A DNA stretch of 64,000 nt from Delphinapterus leucas (Eukaryota; Chordata; Mammalia; Artiodactyla; Monodontidae): NCBI RefSeq assembly GCF_002288925.2, contig NW_022098023.1, positions 34,626,043 through 34,690,042 of the forward strand, in the 5' to 3' direction. Positions 22,361 to 34,887 of the stretch are shown piece by piece. Position numbers and translations under genes: made by a program. A model generated the notes under the pieces. The model was not told the DNA's origin and made no database searches. It saw only the letters and a program-made list of their open reading frames with translations. The number at the start of each line of letters is the position of its first letter. Position 1 is the stretch's first letter.

Positions 22361-23237
22361 GGGCGAAGATTGATTGAACCTCTAGTCCATATTTATTTTA
22401 TTTTCTAAGAGACACAGGGGCAACCTTGAAGATTTATATACCACTAACTCCTTAAGCCTAAATTCATTTATTTATACATTCATTCACAGTCAGTTTTGGA
22501 AACCTACTATGCTATGCCCACGTTATAAATGGCCTAGTTATTTTGACAAACAATTTGACAAATTTCATTGCTGATTCATTTTAACTGGAAAATAAAAACC
22601 TGCCATTTCTAAAACTTCCAAAAATTACCCCTTTTGATTGTATGAGGTAGCTTGTAACTATTTTTTTTTCTCTCCCAGATTTATTCCATTTTGCTTAAGT
22701 CATGAGAGACAACTTTACTTTAGCATTTTTATGAGGCCTCTCCTAAATGTGTTAACATTTTTGTCCTTCATATTTTTTTATTGGAATAAAGACTTAGGTG
22801 GAAAACTTTAAATGTCTAACAACATCTAACAGAGATTTCACCCAGCATTTTTGAGCACAGATAAATGAGCATTCTAGAGGCAAATTTTCTGATTAAAGTT
22901 ATCCTTTTCTAGAATAAGAGTTTCACAGCACAAATGAATGAACTCTTATTTAATCAAATAGTTTAAACTGAGCCTTCTTTTTGTAACGATATTTCCCTTA
23001 CATGTTAAAATAAAATGTAGAAAAATAAAATATAAAGCAAAATTTAGCCAACATATTATTTCATATTGAGGATATGTCTAATAAAACATGGCCTATATGG
23101 CAAGCTCTGCCTACTGCAGCTGTTAGGATCATGTCATATCAAAGATCATTCTTCCTTATTTCTAGAACTTCCAGAAAACAGCAAAGTCAATTTCCAAATG
23201 ATTGAATGCGAGGGATTAATAAGTGACCTCCGTCCAT

Positions 23238-23274
23238 ATGCTACATTATGATGTGCTACATCATAGTGTAGCAT
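23238..23274. repeat. 17-bp inverted repeat with 3-base loop
   Basis: Left arm atgctacattatgatgt (23238-23254), loop gct, right arm acatcatagtgtagcat (23258-23274). Sixteen of 17 positions are complementary and the remaining one would be a G-U pair in plus-strand RNA. Confidence 0.9.
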
Positions 23275-24401
23275 TCCCACTAATGGGGCAATAGAGACAA
23301 GGGGGTGATATTCTGTCATAAGTAGGAAGTTAGTTCATGCTATAAGAATAAATGATAGGAGCAACAACTAAACACTTAAGTGAAATGAATACACTTTGGT
23401 CTAATTTCTATCTTTTTAACAATTGGCCTAATATATAAAATATTTTTGATAGATATGAGTCTCATACTTATGTTGATAACTTGGCTGGAGTTCTTAAGCT
23501 TCAGATAAAGGTGCCACTCAAGGGCAGGGAGCACAAACCTGTGGTTACATTTCCTTTCCTTGAGAATTCTGTACATGTTAATTTGAGCCACAGGATAAAA
23601 TTTTTGCTCATAGAAGAGGCAATATTTTTGTCTTCACAATTGAATTCCAAAAGTATTACTAAGATCTGAAATAATATTTGTCATTCTTATGTAATTTAGT
23701 CTAGCATACAGTGTGAGCCATCCATATTTTAGAATACATTTTTTGTTTATAATTTTTGGTAAATATTTTGAATTATACCCTTAAGTTTTACTTTTGTCCA
23801 TTTGTTTTAAATTTTCCTTTATTTCAATTGTCTTTCTGCAGTTTCTCAAAGTTGTGGTTTATTTCCTTGTGCTACCATTTTCTATCTCATTTATTTTTGT
23901 TATTTTTAATTGCACTTTTTGTCATTTATATCTTCTAGATCTCTTACCAAGTTTACCACAATCTAAATATTTGTTTATTTTTCTTTTTTTTTGATGGATG
24001 CTTTTCATGCTTCAATATGTATTACCATGCTTTAGTTTTCTTCCACTACATCACTATTAATTATTTGAGTCTTGTATTTTTGCTTTGTGATATTGATAGG
24101 AATAATTTCATTTTTGAGGGGTTTTTTTTGTTTGTTTTACTTTGGTAATGCATGATTTAAATTTGGTCATAAATTTCATTCACTCTGAGTAATTTTTCTT
24201 TCTTTATAATTATTATTTTTTTATCCTGGTTTCTTCTTTCACCCCTCATCCCTCACTTTTTTTATGTAGTAACTTATTATCTTGGGATAGGTACTGTATT
24301 ACTTCCTTTTTTTTTTTTATTACTCACCATTGAAAGATGTAGATTTCTTCAGCTATTTGCAGTAGTGTGTAGTTGGTTCCGATTGTTGGTGGTAGTAAGG
24401 T

Positions 24402-24431
24402 TCTCCTCTAAATTGGGCTCTCCTCTAAATT
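24402..24431. repeat. Short tandem duplication, period 17
   Basis: The unit tctcctctaaatt occurs at 24402-24414 and 24419-24431. Confidence 0.85.
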
Positions 24432-24529
24432 AGCTGAGACTTTTCTTATGAAAGAAGATTTTGTATGTGTTCCTAGAGTATTTGTTCTTCCCTAGCCATT
24501 GGAGATAGAGAATATGTTTTCTTCTTATT

Positions 24530-25500
24530 TAGCCATTTTTATTTCCTCCATTGCAACAGACAGAATGCTTCCTGCACATCTAGCTTGTCAGTAATATTCT
24601 TTGCTCTCCCCAAAGTGATAATTTTACTTTGGAATCCCTAAGGAACCATCCATCTCATTACTCATGCTCTGCTGTAGTCTCCTCCTCTGGAATCTGGGCT
24701 AATCCTGCTTTGACCAGTGGAATGAGGCAGCAATAATGATGTGACAATTCCAGGTTCAAACACTAAGAAGCCCTGGCAGTTTCCACATTTGAGTTCTTGG
24801 GATCTAATCCCCATGTCAGAGATCTTGCTACTCTGAGGCCATCATCCTATGAGGGAGGCTAAAGAGCCATGTGAAGAGGCACACTGGAAGAAAGGCCAGG
24901 ACACCATCAATTGCCAGGCATGAGAATGAGACCATCTTGGTCTTCCAAATGGACTTCCCAACCATCTCAGCATCTGACACCACCTAATATATAAGAGAAG
25001 TTAATTCACCCCACATAATCATGAAAAATAATTAGGTATTATTTATTTGAGCCACTATTATTTTTTATAATTTATTTTCATTTATTTTATGTTTTTTGGC
25101 TGTGTGGGGTCTTCACTGCTGTATGCAGGCTTTCTCTAGTTGCAGTAAGCAGGAGCTACTCTTCATTGCAGTGTATGGGCTTCTCATTGCTGTGGCTTCT
25201 CTTGTTGCGGAGCATGGGATCTAGGCACATGGGCTTCAGTAGTTGCGGAGCGTGAGCTCAGTAGTTGTGACTTGCGGTTCTAGAGTGCAGGCTCAGTAGT
25301 TGTGGTGCATGGGCTTAGTTGTTCCACAGCATGTGGGATCTTCCCCGACCAGGGATCTGACCCATGTCCCCTGCATCGGCAAGCAGATTCTTAACCACTG
25401 TACCACCGGGGAAGTCCTGAGCCACTATGTTTTAGAGTGGATGTTTAGAGCACATTGTAATAGAGAACCAGAAGGACCAATTAGTTGAAGGGCACTACAA
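24530..25500 (+). mobile_element. MLT1-like (ERVL-MaLR) LTR, split by a SINE
   Basis: Text at 24640-24990 (for example 'caattccaggttcaaacac', 'gaagccctggcagtttcc', 'gaggccatcatcc', 'aaagagccatgtgaagagg') resembles MLT1-class LTRs. The typical 3' block 'gagccactatgttttagag' continues at 25419, after the SINE at 25059-25418. The two halves join at the duplicated gagccactat. Limits and subfamily are approximate. Confidence 0.55.
25059..25418 (-). mobile_element. CHR-type SINE (long form), nested in the MLT1-like LTR
   Basis: Minus-strand copy with its A tail as T-rich sequence on the left and the head at the right end. Repeated 'cagtagttg' blocks in the body correspond to the 'caactactg' blocks of the other long copy at 22028. 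It is flanked by a perfect 10-bp duplication, gagccactat, at 25049-25058 and 25419-25428. Confidence 0.93.
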
Positions 25501-27135
25501 TTATTCCTGCTACTGTAGCCAATAAATATAGCTTTTAGACCTCAATATTGAGATTTACTTTTGAGAATAGTAATTTTTATGTCCCATAGTGGCAACTGTT
25601 AGCTTCTTTCATTGCTTATTGCTCTTTTGGTTGTATTTTCATGCCATTTCTCCCTGCATGGCATCTCCCTATTCCTATTGCATCTCTGCTGATTTTAGCA
25701 GCCATTACATCTACTTTAGAGCCCAGGGGTTTTAAAGAAAAGTGGAAGTTATGCTTTTACATACTGTTTTCTTGTTGCTTTTAGATGTTTTTTCAAGAAA
25801 GGGATGAAGTTTTGCCTTTATGATACCATGTTTAAACTGGAAATGAAGGTCTGTCAACAGACAGGGTTCTTAGGATTAAGGTTCATTAAGCATTCTAGAT
25901 TTTATCTTAGTGGACATTGTTGTTTTTGTTGGTACTGTTCATCTTGTTTTTATTCTGTGCTCACCTTTTAATTTACTTATTTTTTAAAACATACAGCAAT
26001 TTATTCCAAACTCATTAGCTTCACTTCAAAACCAATTTGAGATTTTGTATATAATGGCAATTTGAGATTTTGTCCCATTGAGATACTAGAAATATCCCTG
26101 AGTCCGTGGGCAACTTTGTTCATATCCTTTCCTCAATAATATAACTTTCTCTTTCATTATCCCTAAAATTTTATTTCATTTTATGCAGTAACATAAGGAG
26201 GGTCATTACCAAATTTGTATTTTAGTTAACAAATCATTGTGACATGTTTTTTCCCTCAGACTTGCCTGCTCCAATTAAGATTGAATCTCAGAAATGTTCT
26301 TTTATTTATTTCTATCTCAATCAAAAAGAAGATCTGGGAGTCTTGAGAACAAATATTCCAGATGCCATCATAGGAATTTTTAAATGAAGCCATGGAGAGG
26401 AAATTAACCAGCCTTAGGTAACAATGTAAGAAGATGAAGGGAGACATGGCTAGAGCCCAGTATTAAAAGAGAAATTAGAGGAAAATGCTAAGATACTACT
26501 TCATCTCTACCAATTACCAAAACATTGGATAAAATACTTATTAAAATTTCAATTCCTCCCATTATTATTATTACAGAAGGCTAATGAATTGTAGCAGATG
26601 TATGTCTGGCATATGTACCCTTTAGAAAACTTCTTAGTTCCTTTGTCTTGTCATCAGTGTTGTGAATAATAATGAATAGTACAATAGAACCATGGTAAAC
26701 AGCATGTTCAAAGTTCATTCAACACTAAATATTTGGTAGAGAGTTTTGAGAATCTTTGGGTGAAAAGATAATTAAACTAATACATTCATCAAAGTGCTTT
26801 ATTTGATGCTCATAAAAACTGTTGGATGGGCACCAGCACCAGTATTCAAAACTAAGGTACCAGAAACTCAGAAAATAAGGTAGAAGAAATCATATGTTTA
26901 ATAAATTGAGGAGTTCCTAATCCCTACACTGTCTTATATATAATCCAGCTTTAGCATATATTCATAAAATTTATCAGAGAATAATATACAATAATATACA
27001 AATATTCATAGTCTATAATTTTTTGACACAGCGCCTTAGAGGCAGATACATTTAGAGGTAGCAAATATACTAATAAAATAAAGTAAATCACAAAGGTAAA
27101 AGATAAATATACATACGTGTAACCATTCTGGACCA
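25501..27135. other. Unassigned AT-rich stretch
   Basis: No gene or repeat recognised apart from one small tandem duplication (26033-26073). Frames at 26256-26447 and 26951-27142 have no content I can name. Confidence 0.55.
26033..26073. repeat. Short tandem duplication, period 25
   Basis: The unit caatttgagattttgt occurs at 26033-26048 and 26058-26073. Confidence 0.85.
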
Positions 27136-27144
27136 ATAACACCT

Positions 27145-28386
27145 TTTTTTTTTTTTACTGGATCAAAGGACACTTTTATTTTATTTTATTTTTTATTAAT
27201 TTTTATTAGAGTATAGTTGATTTGTAGTGTACTGTTAATTTCTGCTGCACAAAAAAGTGGATCAGTTATACATATATACATACCCACTCTTTTTTATATT
27301 CTTTTCTCATATAGGTCATTACAGATTATTGAGTAGAGTTCCCTGTACTATACTGCTAATAGTAGGTCCTTAAGGATAATAATAATCCTTATTATCTTTT
27401 TTATATATAGTAGTGTGTATATGTCAATCTCAATCTCCCAATTTATCCCTCTCCTCCTGCCCCCTTGGTAACTGTAAGTTTGTTTTCTACATCTGTGACT
27501 CTATTTCTGTTTTGTAAATAAGTTCATTTGTACCATTTTTTTAGATTTCACATATAAGCAATATCATATGATGCTTGCCTTTGTCTGACTTACTTCACTC
27601 AATATGGCAATCTCTAGTTTCATCCATGTCACTGCAAATGGCATTATTTTGTTCTTTTTTATAGCTGAGTAATATTCCATTGTATATATGTACCATATCT
27701 TCTTTATCCGTTCATAAGTCAATGGACATTTAGGTTGCTTCCATGTCCTGGCTATTGTAAATAGTGCTGCAATGAACACTGGAGTGCATGTAACTTTTTG
27801 AATTATGGTTTTCTCTGGATAAATGCCCAAGATTGGGATTGTTGGATTATATGGTAGCTCTATTTGTAGTTTTTTAAGGAACCTCCATACTGTTCTCCAT
27901 AGTGGCTATACCAATTTACATTCCCACCAACAGTGTAGGAGGGTTGCTTTTCTCCACACCCTCTCCAGCATTTATTATTTATAGATTTTTTGATGAAGGC
28001 ACTGTAATTCTGATTTGCATTTCTCTAATAATTATCGATGTTGAACATCTTTTCATGTGTCTCTTGGCCATCTGTATGTCTTCTTTAGAGAAATGTCTAT
28101 TTAGATCTTCCACCCATTTTTTGATTAGGTTGTTTGTTTTTTTGATGCTGAGCTGCATGAGCTGCTTGTATACTTTGGAAATTAATCCCTTGTCAGTCAC
28201 TTCATATGCAAATATTTTCTCCTATTCTGTGGTGGTCTTTGCCTTTTGTTTATGGTCTCCTTTGCTGTGCAAAAGTTTTTAAGTTTAATTAGGTCTCATT
28301 TGTTTATTTTGGTTTTTATTTTCATTACTCTAGGAGGTGGATCATAAAAGATCGTGCTGCAATTTATGTCAGAGAGTGTTCTGCTT
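27145..28386 (-). mobile_element. LINE-1, 5'-truncated, minus strand
   Basis: A short poly-T at the left is the A tail. The 3' UTR fills about 27160-27563 and the C-terminal part of ORF2 lies to its right. The element is flanked by a perfect 9-bp duplication, ataacacct, at 27136-27144 and 28387-28395, so its length at insertion (about 1.24 kb, truncated inside ORF2) is certain. It is younger than the L1 at 44006 but frame-broken. Confidence 0.93.
27564..28200 (-). pseudogene. LINE-1 ORF2 C-terminal remnant
   Basis: Two minus-strand frames carry ORF2 C-terminal sequence. The one at 27979-28200 has [19 protein letters not shown] and [14 protein letters not shown]. The one at 27564-27830 has LFTIARTWKQPKCPLT, IYTMEYYSAIKKNKIMPF and MKLEIAILSEVSQTK. 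They are in different registers, so at least one frameshift and several stops separate them, and a stop follows the SQTKASII end. The region corresponds to the cysteine-rich end of ORF2p. No functional protein could be made. Confidence 0.88.
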
Positions 28387-28395
28387 ATAACACCT

Positions 28396-29029
28396 GTGTT
28401 TTTAACATGTTATTTTGATTCATGCTTACAAGCTGTTCAATTTTATTGAAATATATGATAAGATGTTCTATAAGTGGAAAACTATGATAGTCAGAAATCT
28501 AATACATCATTTAAATTACACAGGCTGTTCCTTATATAGCAAACCTCAGTGTACCCTAATTATATCTTGTTGCGTGCCTGACTGAGCACGGACTGCATAG
28601 AATTTACCAAAACAATCACTTGACCTGTTTGGTACCATTCAGCAGACCACAAAAGATGAAATGCTTTCCTGTCTAAAGCCATGGATAAAGACTAGACATC
28701 TCTGAAAGAATACAGTTGTATTATATAATATTTCTGACTTCCTTCTTCCAGGACAATAAGTCAAGACTGAGAGAAATACACACTTACAGTAATTATAAGT
28801 AATTAAGTAGATAACCATGATACATTTTAAAATCTAGCAGAGGCACATTAAATACTATGCATAGAATGGAATTAAAGGTATTAAGACAGTAATACCAACA
28901 GAACTGAAGGAAATAGAGAAAGGGAGATATTTCTACCAAACCTGAAAACATGTTTCCTGTAAGACACAATATCTGAAGTTACATAGAGAAAAAAATTGGG
29001 ATAGTTCTCTCACCTTAGCTTTACATTTT
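28396..29029. other. Unassigned non-coding stretch
   Basis: AT-rich DNA between two retroelements, with no recognised feature. Confidence 0.6.
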
Positions 29030-29044
29030 TAGAGACTGTTTTTA

Positions 29045-29280
29045 TTTTATTTATTTATTTATTTATTTTATTTATTTATTTTTCTTTTTCGGTACGCGGG
29101 CCTCTCACTGTTGTGGCCTCTCCCGTTGCGGAGCACAGGCTCCAGACGTGCAGGCTCAGCGGCCATGGCTCACGGGCCTAGCCGCTCCGTGGCATGTGGG
29201 ATCTTCCCGGACCAGGGCACGAACCCATGTCCCCTGCATCGACAGGCGGACTCTCAACCACTGTGCCACCAGGGAAGCCC
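29045..29280 (-). mobile_element. CHR-type SINE (short form) with (TTTA)n tail
   Basis: Minus-strand copy. Its tail has become a (TTTA)n microsatellite at 29045-29092. It is flanked by a perfect 15-bp duplication, tagagactgttttta, at 29030-29044 and 29281-29295, the cleanest insertion footprint in the window. Confidence 0.96.
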
Positions 29281-29295
29281 TAGAGACTGTTTTTA

Positions 29296-29879
29296 AAGAG
29301 TAAATCAAATTATATAGTCATTTTAAAAACAGAGATACATACAAATTCCCAAGGATGCTAAGAGACATAATGGAAGTGATGGAAAGATTACATGAAATAT
29401 ACACTCATAAGTCAATTCATTTGAGTTTGGAACATTTGAAGACAAAAACAGTTTTAATTTTATTGGTTTAAACATGACAGATTTCTTCATTTCCCTAGAG
29501 ATATTTATGCTTGATTAAAAAAAGAGTCTTTTTAACAAATCCCAAAACACTTTACCTCACCCCAGCTGTTAGGTGACTAGGGAACCAGCAATGCAGATGT
29601 CTGTACACACTAGCATAATTGTATGGTAGCTTTATTTGTATGCATTACTATAATAGTACAGTCCTAATGTATTTTACTTGATAATTTTTTATGCAGATCT
29701 TACAGCACATTTTTTCGACCACATGTTGGAACATTTGTGCACAAAAAATTCCCATCTTTATGTTTGAAATTTATGGGAACACAATTAAAATGAGAGGAGT
29801 CCAAAGGTATCAAGATAATTACATTTTTCTAATCTTACTAAACAAGATAAATTACCTGCAGGCCCTCTTATAAAAGATG
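29296..29879. other. Unassigned non-coding stretch
   Basis: AT-rich; no recognised repeat or supported frame. Confidence 0.6.
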
Positions 29880-30420
29880 AAATCTTCATAATAAGTGAAT
29901 TAATCAAGCAGCAGCTTGCTACTGCACTTGCATTTATAACAGAAATGATTCAAAGACTTATTTTATGGGGAAATTAATGGAAACAGGCTTTTCATTCTTC
30001 TGCACCAATTGAAAACCTCAGCAACCAGCTGCCCACTTGTCAAGAAAACAGAAAGAAGCTGGAAACAAAGATAAATAAAAACACCTTTTTCCTGGCACTT
30101 TTGAAGAGAAAAAGGAGCTCTCATTTACAGCAGCCATCTGTTTGTTATTTAATATGGGTGAATTACATGCTGTAATGAGTTTGTTTCTGCATCACTCAGT
30201 GCAATGGAACACAAGTTCACTCTCATAATGTGCAGCAGTTTTTAAAAGCTAATCATTTAATTGGACACAATCGTCAATGACAAATGGAGATGTAAAAACT
30301 CAGCCAGCTGTAGAGTGAATATGTAATCATTGTGAAATCATATTATTTTACACGCTTGAAGACTTCTTAATAGTATCTGATGTTGGTCATCACCAGAGAC
30401 TGAGGAATTGAAGAAACACG
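29880..30420. promoter_or_regulatory. Candidate conserved non-coding element
   Basis: No repeat is recognisable here. The text is of even complexity and is dotted with homeodomain-like cores (taatca, ttaatt, taattg, attta) and E-box-like cagctg sites (for example near 30028 and 30305). This is the texture of developmental enhancers in gene deserts. It is inference from composition only; no alignment was possible. Confidence 0.3.
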
Positions 30421-33109
30421 GTGAAAAACAGCCTTTCAAAATGGCTTTATATAATTGGTCTATATTAATGCCGGTGTTAGAGCCACCATTTGACTTCGGT
30501 ACCTAAAGTCTCTCTAAACTGTTTATTACTATCCTAATTTCATTTTTGAGTTTTATATATTTTTCAAATATTCCATGCTTTAGTAGGCAAGAGTTATTGT
30601 TTAGGAGCAGCTTTTTTTTTTTTAATCTGCTTTAGTATAGACATCCACTGATTTTGTGCTTTTGCATGTGACATCACATACAGATAAATATGGAGACCTG
30701 GGAGATTGTGTGCCAACAGATTTTTATTTTTAATCACATGCACACAAAAGCTCTACTTCAGGAAACCAAACCTGAGTGCCTACACCTGCATGCATTACAG
30801 TCAGAATTTATACAATGCTGCTATAGTCTTTAATAGAAGAATAAAAATCTCCATGACAAAGAATTTCCCCTTTGGATTTTCTACAAAGACACTATGCTTA
30901 TTAATAAATTTCCACAATAAGAGCCCTCTTCCAATTTCTAGGTATCACAAAGAAATAAAAACAAAACAAGTTATTGAATAGGTTATTTTTGTACTTAATT
31001 ATATAATTTGTTCATGTTTTATATCTTACGTGATTGTTGAGGACACTATAACAATGTATATTTTCATCTTTATTGTCCTTCCAAGAACGTTAGACTTAGT
31101 GGAAAGTTCTTATGACTGAAAAAATGTGTTGGGTATATCAGTATTTAATCATTTTGGATTAAAATCTACTGGGTTATCTCTATGCTCCATTTAATTGTAA
31201 ACTTTTAAAACTTATTTCAAAAGGGGGGCTAAGAGATATCCTTGTTTCAGAAATCCCCTGCTATCTTATCATCTCTACAAAAATATTTCAACCACTATTA
31301 TTCAATTCCAACAAAACACAAAAGAGTTCATGTCTCACATAACAACTCCTATCTCAAAACGTTACCTTTCATCTGTCATGCAATATTCTTTGCTCTAAAT
31401 AAGCTTGTAATTATGTGTCCTTGTTTTATATTCAAAATCAAGGTTTGTTTTCTGCCAATGCAAGTCCCTAAAGAACAAATGCAATAATTTGGTTTGGTTT
31501 CTCTTTATAGCTCTTAGCAGCCTTTTAACACAGTGATCCCTTAATAAATAGTGTTTAAACAAACTTGTAGTTTGTTAAAGAGTGAGCAAGCAAGCTTTGA
31601 ACTCTCTTAAAGAATAAACACATGAAAAAGGGGTGTGTTTTAATGTTTTTCTCATGTCACATGATTGTTTAAATATAGAAATTCTTGACATCAAAAATGA
31701 AACACAATACCAAAAGTGTAATCCCAAAACTAGAAAAGGACCACATTCACAAAAGGAAAGAAACACAGATGTTTAAAGACAGAGCAGAAAAGCAACTTGA
31801 ACATACTAATCACCCAGAAAATAAGATAAAGATAGATGCATTGTAAATTAAGCAAACAGCCCAAATATGCAGTGCAAGTATGATCTGAAAGAAACCAACC
31901 ATCACATTCTTTCTAATGAATCATTAACAGATAGGAAAGCTGAATAAATCAAGATGAGAAATATAGTATCTATGAAGAAATCAGAAGTCAGCCCTAAATA
32001 TAAGTTCATACAAGTACAATTAGCTAGATAATTATTCTTGGGAGAACCCATCTAGTCACAGCATTTAAGTTCCATTCACTTGGACCAACCTATTCTGATA
32101 CAAAGAAATAATGACACACCAGAGTGAGAGATTCCTTGGAGCAGAGACCCATGGACTTAGACATTGGTTAGTATGATGATGTGTTAAATGTAAATTACTC
32201 ACAGAAGACAATGCCTCATTTTTTATTTTGCCTTGATTTGCCCTCAAAACTACTACTAGAAATAGGGATCAAAGAAGAATCCTAAAGGAAATAGTAGTTG
32301 AAAAGGAGAAATGCCAGTTGATTGCTGAGTCCCCTTATAAGACAGGGAGAAAGAGTATTCTAGGATTTATGCTCTAGAAAGGTACATGTAATCACCAGCA
32401 ACCCACAGCTGAAAAGCTTTCCCTAGCTCCCCATTGCCATGCAAGTTTCTTCAATTTATAGTGACCTCTCACAATAAAACCTTTTAACATATTGCAAATT
32501 GCATGTTGACTGCTCTTTACAGAAATATTTTACTTCAGCTCAGTGGAATAGGAATACATTGTAAACATTTGTGATTCTAAGGTGTTAGATAAAATTGTCT
32601 TCCTTTTTCAAAATATTGGATTCTGTTTTTCCAAAGCCACATTAATATGTAATCTCTTCTGCTGAGATCTTTTTCAATGTCTTAGCTCATGATAATGTTG
32701 CCCTACCCTAAATTTCTAAAGGACTTTCTGTCTGCACCACTTATGTGGACTAACTGAATTATCTGTTCACATATTTCATATTGCCTGTGCTTTTTATATG
32801 GCAAGTGTTCAGTAAATATTTGATTAGATGGTCACTGCAGGTTTTGGGAGGATGAAGTTAAACACTACTTACCTGATATCTTAAATATGTTTGCCCATTG
32901 GTATTAAAAGTGCCAACTAGTGGACAATGGTCAACTCAAACATCACTTTTTCAAAAGCTTCACGGGCCTTTTCATGGTTAGTTACTCTCCGCATTGTGCC
33001 CCCATAGTGTGTTGTAAACACACAGTACTTATCCTATTATAATGTAGTTCTTTATGTCACCATTAGGGTTCTAGGGCTTGTTCTACTGACTTTTGAATTG
33101 TTAATGTCT
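30421..33109. other. Unassigned AT-rich stretch
   Basis: Frames at 30706-30981, 31242-31487 and 31575-31766 have no motif. Traces near 31500-31550 and 32760-32830 recall L2 or MIR 3' ends ('cagtaaatatttgattagat') but are too diverged to annotate. Confidence 0.5.
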
Positions 33110-33275
33110 TGCCTAGTCCCTAGCACACAGCAGTGATTAAATAATTATTCATTGAACTGAATCCCCTAAAGGCAGAAATTGATTACTATCTTTTCATTTC
33201 TAGTGTGTATTGTACAGAGTCTAATATATAGCAGATACTCAATAATATTTGCTGACTAAGTGTTGAATGGCTAGT
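33110..33275 (+). repeat. L2/MIR-like 3' ends, two in a row
   Basis: Two successive stretches carry the typical 3' wording of L2 or MIR3. One is 'tagcacacagcagtgattaa' followed by 'attcattgaactgaa'. The other is 'tatatagcagatactcaata' followed by 'tttgctgactaagtg'. Family assignment is uncertain. Confidence 0.5.
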
Positions 33276-33379
33276 TGGATGGATGTTAAATGATATGTGA
33301 ATGTTACAAAGATGCAGAAGAAACATATATGTAGTGTCTTCTTTTTTTACTTTTAAATATAATTTCAAATCTTGAAAAC

Positions 33380-33500
33380 AAAAGGAGACACTCAAAATAG
33401 CTAATATTACACCTGAGGAAATTGAGGCCAACTTACTAAGATCAATTGTTCAAAGTCATCCAGCTAGATCATCCTGATTTCCAGGCAATGTGCAGTCTAT
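33380..33500 (-). mobile_element. MIR fragment
   Basis: On the plus strand 'acctgaggaaattgaggcca', 'caaagtcatccagctag' and the following text match the MIR core in reverse complement. Confidence 0.6.
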
Positions 33501-34520
33501 ATCACATGATCTGAGATCTTAATTCCATAGATCTCATCAAATGGTATGTGTTTAACTGAGTTAAGGAAATTAAAACAAATAAGAAAAAGGGGATGGTCAA
33601 AAGTCCCTATCTAGAATAAAAGAGTCAATGTGGACATTGACTTAAAATTCTTAAGTCCAAGGCACCACTCTTACAAAAATAGCAAGATCATAAATATATC
33701 ACCTCCTTTGTAATAATCAATGTTCTCAAAGTTAAGGTATGCAGATTAAAATTATGCCAAAATCTGTAAAATAATCACAATGAGAAGAATTAAGTATAGT
33801 GTTATTACCAATTGGTGACATTTCTTTCAAATTGAATAGTTGAATTTATAATTGAATTGAATAATGGAAATAATGCATATTCATATTTTCCAAAAATCTT
33901 CTATCTAGAGTAAGTAAAATTTAAAGGAACTACCTTTTCAAACATTTATCAAATATTTACACTTTATTTTCTGCACTCTGGAAATAATCGAGTCCAATTT
34001 AATAATTCATCAATTGATGAGTGTGGATAAAACAGGCAAAAAGTAAAGGTAAAAGGAAAAAAATTTTTAAAACCACCACCAACAACAATTTAAAAAAACA
34101 TGCGAAACCAAGACACCACCAAATCCATGCATAAAAAGTCCTGAATTTTATTTTATATACCTCTCCAACAAAGTTGATTAGCTGGTTTCTTAACCCATAA
34201 CAAATTACTAGTTATAAAATAATGTTACTTTAAATTCATAATCATAAAGTAACAATACACTGGGATAAAAAGATTTCTATGAAACACATTTTGTAAAAAA
34301 TTTTAAAAGTTATATCAAAGGAGGAATTGGACACTACCATCAAAAAATGATCATGTCATTGGCGTGATTGCACCATGGCACATGGCACAAATAATTTTAA
34401 AATATGTAGTTTTTGATTGTGGATTTCATTCCTCTTAGGTTTTTTATATGGCATAATTTTTTTGGTGGCTTTCAGTTTTGCCCAAACTTTTTATATCATG
34501 GCTCACAAAATAGGTATGAT

Positions 34521-34555
34521 TTTTACAGAACATTGAAGTTTTACAGAACATTGAA
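34521..34555. repeat. Short tandem duplication, period 18
   Basis: The unit ttttacagaacattgaa occurs at 34521-34537 and 34539-34555. Confidence 0.88.
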
Positions 34556-34854
34556 CATAAGGACGCTGAGGTAAGTCGCACTCCAATAGTTCAAAGGTTT
34601 AATTATCTCAGAAGCACTGTTACCCATTTGAAACATCAACATATCCTGCATCAGGCAGCTCTGAAGTTATTTAGAAGAAACTATTGATATTCATTAACAT
34701 CTTTGTGAAGACAAAATTACCATGATTTTCTTCTGCTATTTCTGAAAAACACAGAGCCACCAATCATATATTTTTCCACCTTATTGCATAAAGAAATATA
34801 ATGCATTTATTTATAGAGATTATTATAAACTTGGAAATAAGACTATGACTAATA

Positions 34855-34887
34855 TTTTTGAATGAATATTGAATTTTTGAATGAATA
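34855..34887. repeat. Short tandem duplication, period 19
   Basis: The unit tttttgaatgaata occurs at 34855-34868 and 34874-34887. Confidence 0.85.

Larger units (their letters stand above)
22373..24529. other. Unassigned AT-rich stretch
   Basis: No recognised gene. Frames at 23066-23251, 23376-23591, 23481-23669 and 23756-23994 show no domain; the last are T-rich and only mimic membrane segments. The stretch holds a near-perfect hairpin (23238-23274) and a small tandem duplication. Confidence 0.55.

Noticed and set aside
23756..23994. Hydrophobic frame as a small membrane protein
   Set aside because: T-rich DNA yields Phe/Leu/Ile-rich translations by default; overlapping frames look equally hydrophobic.
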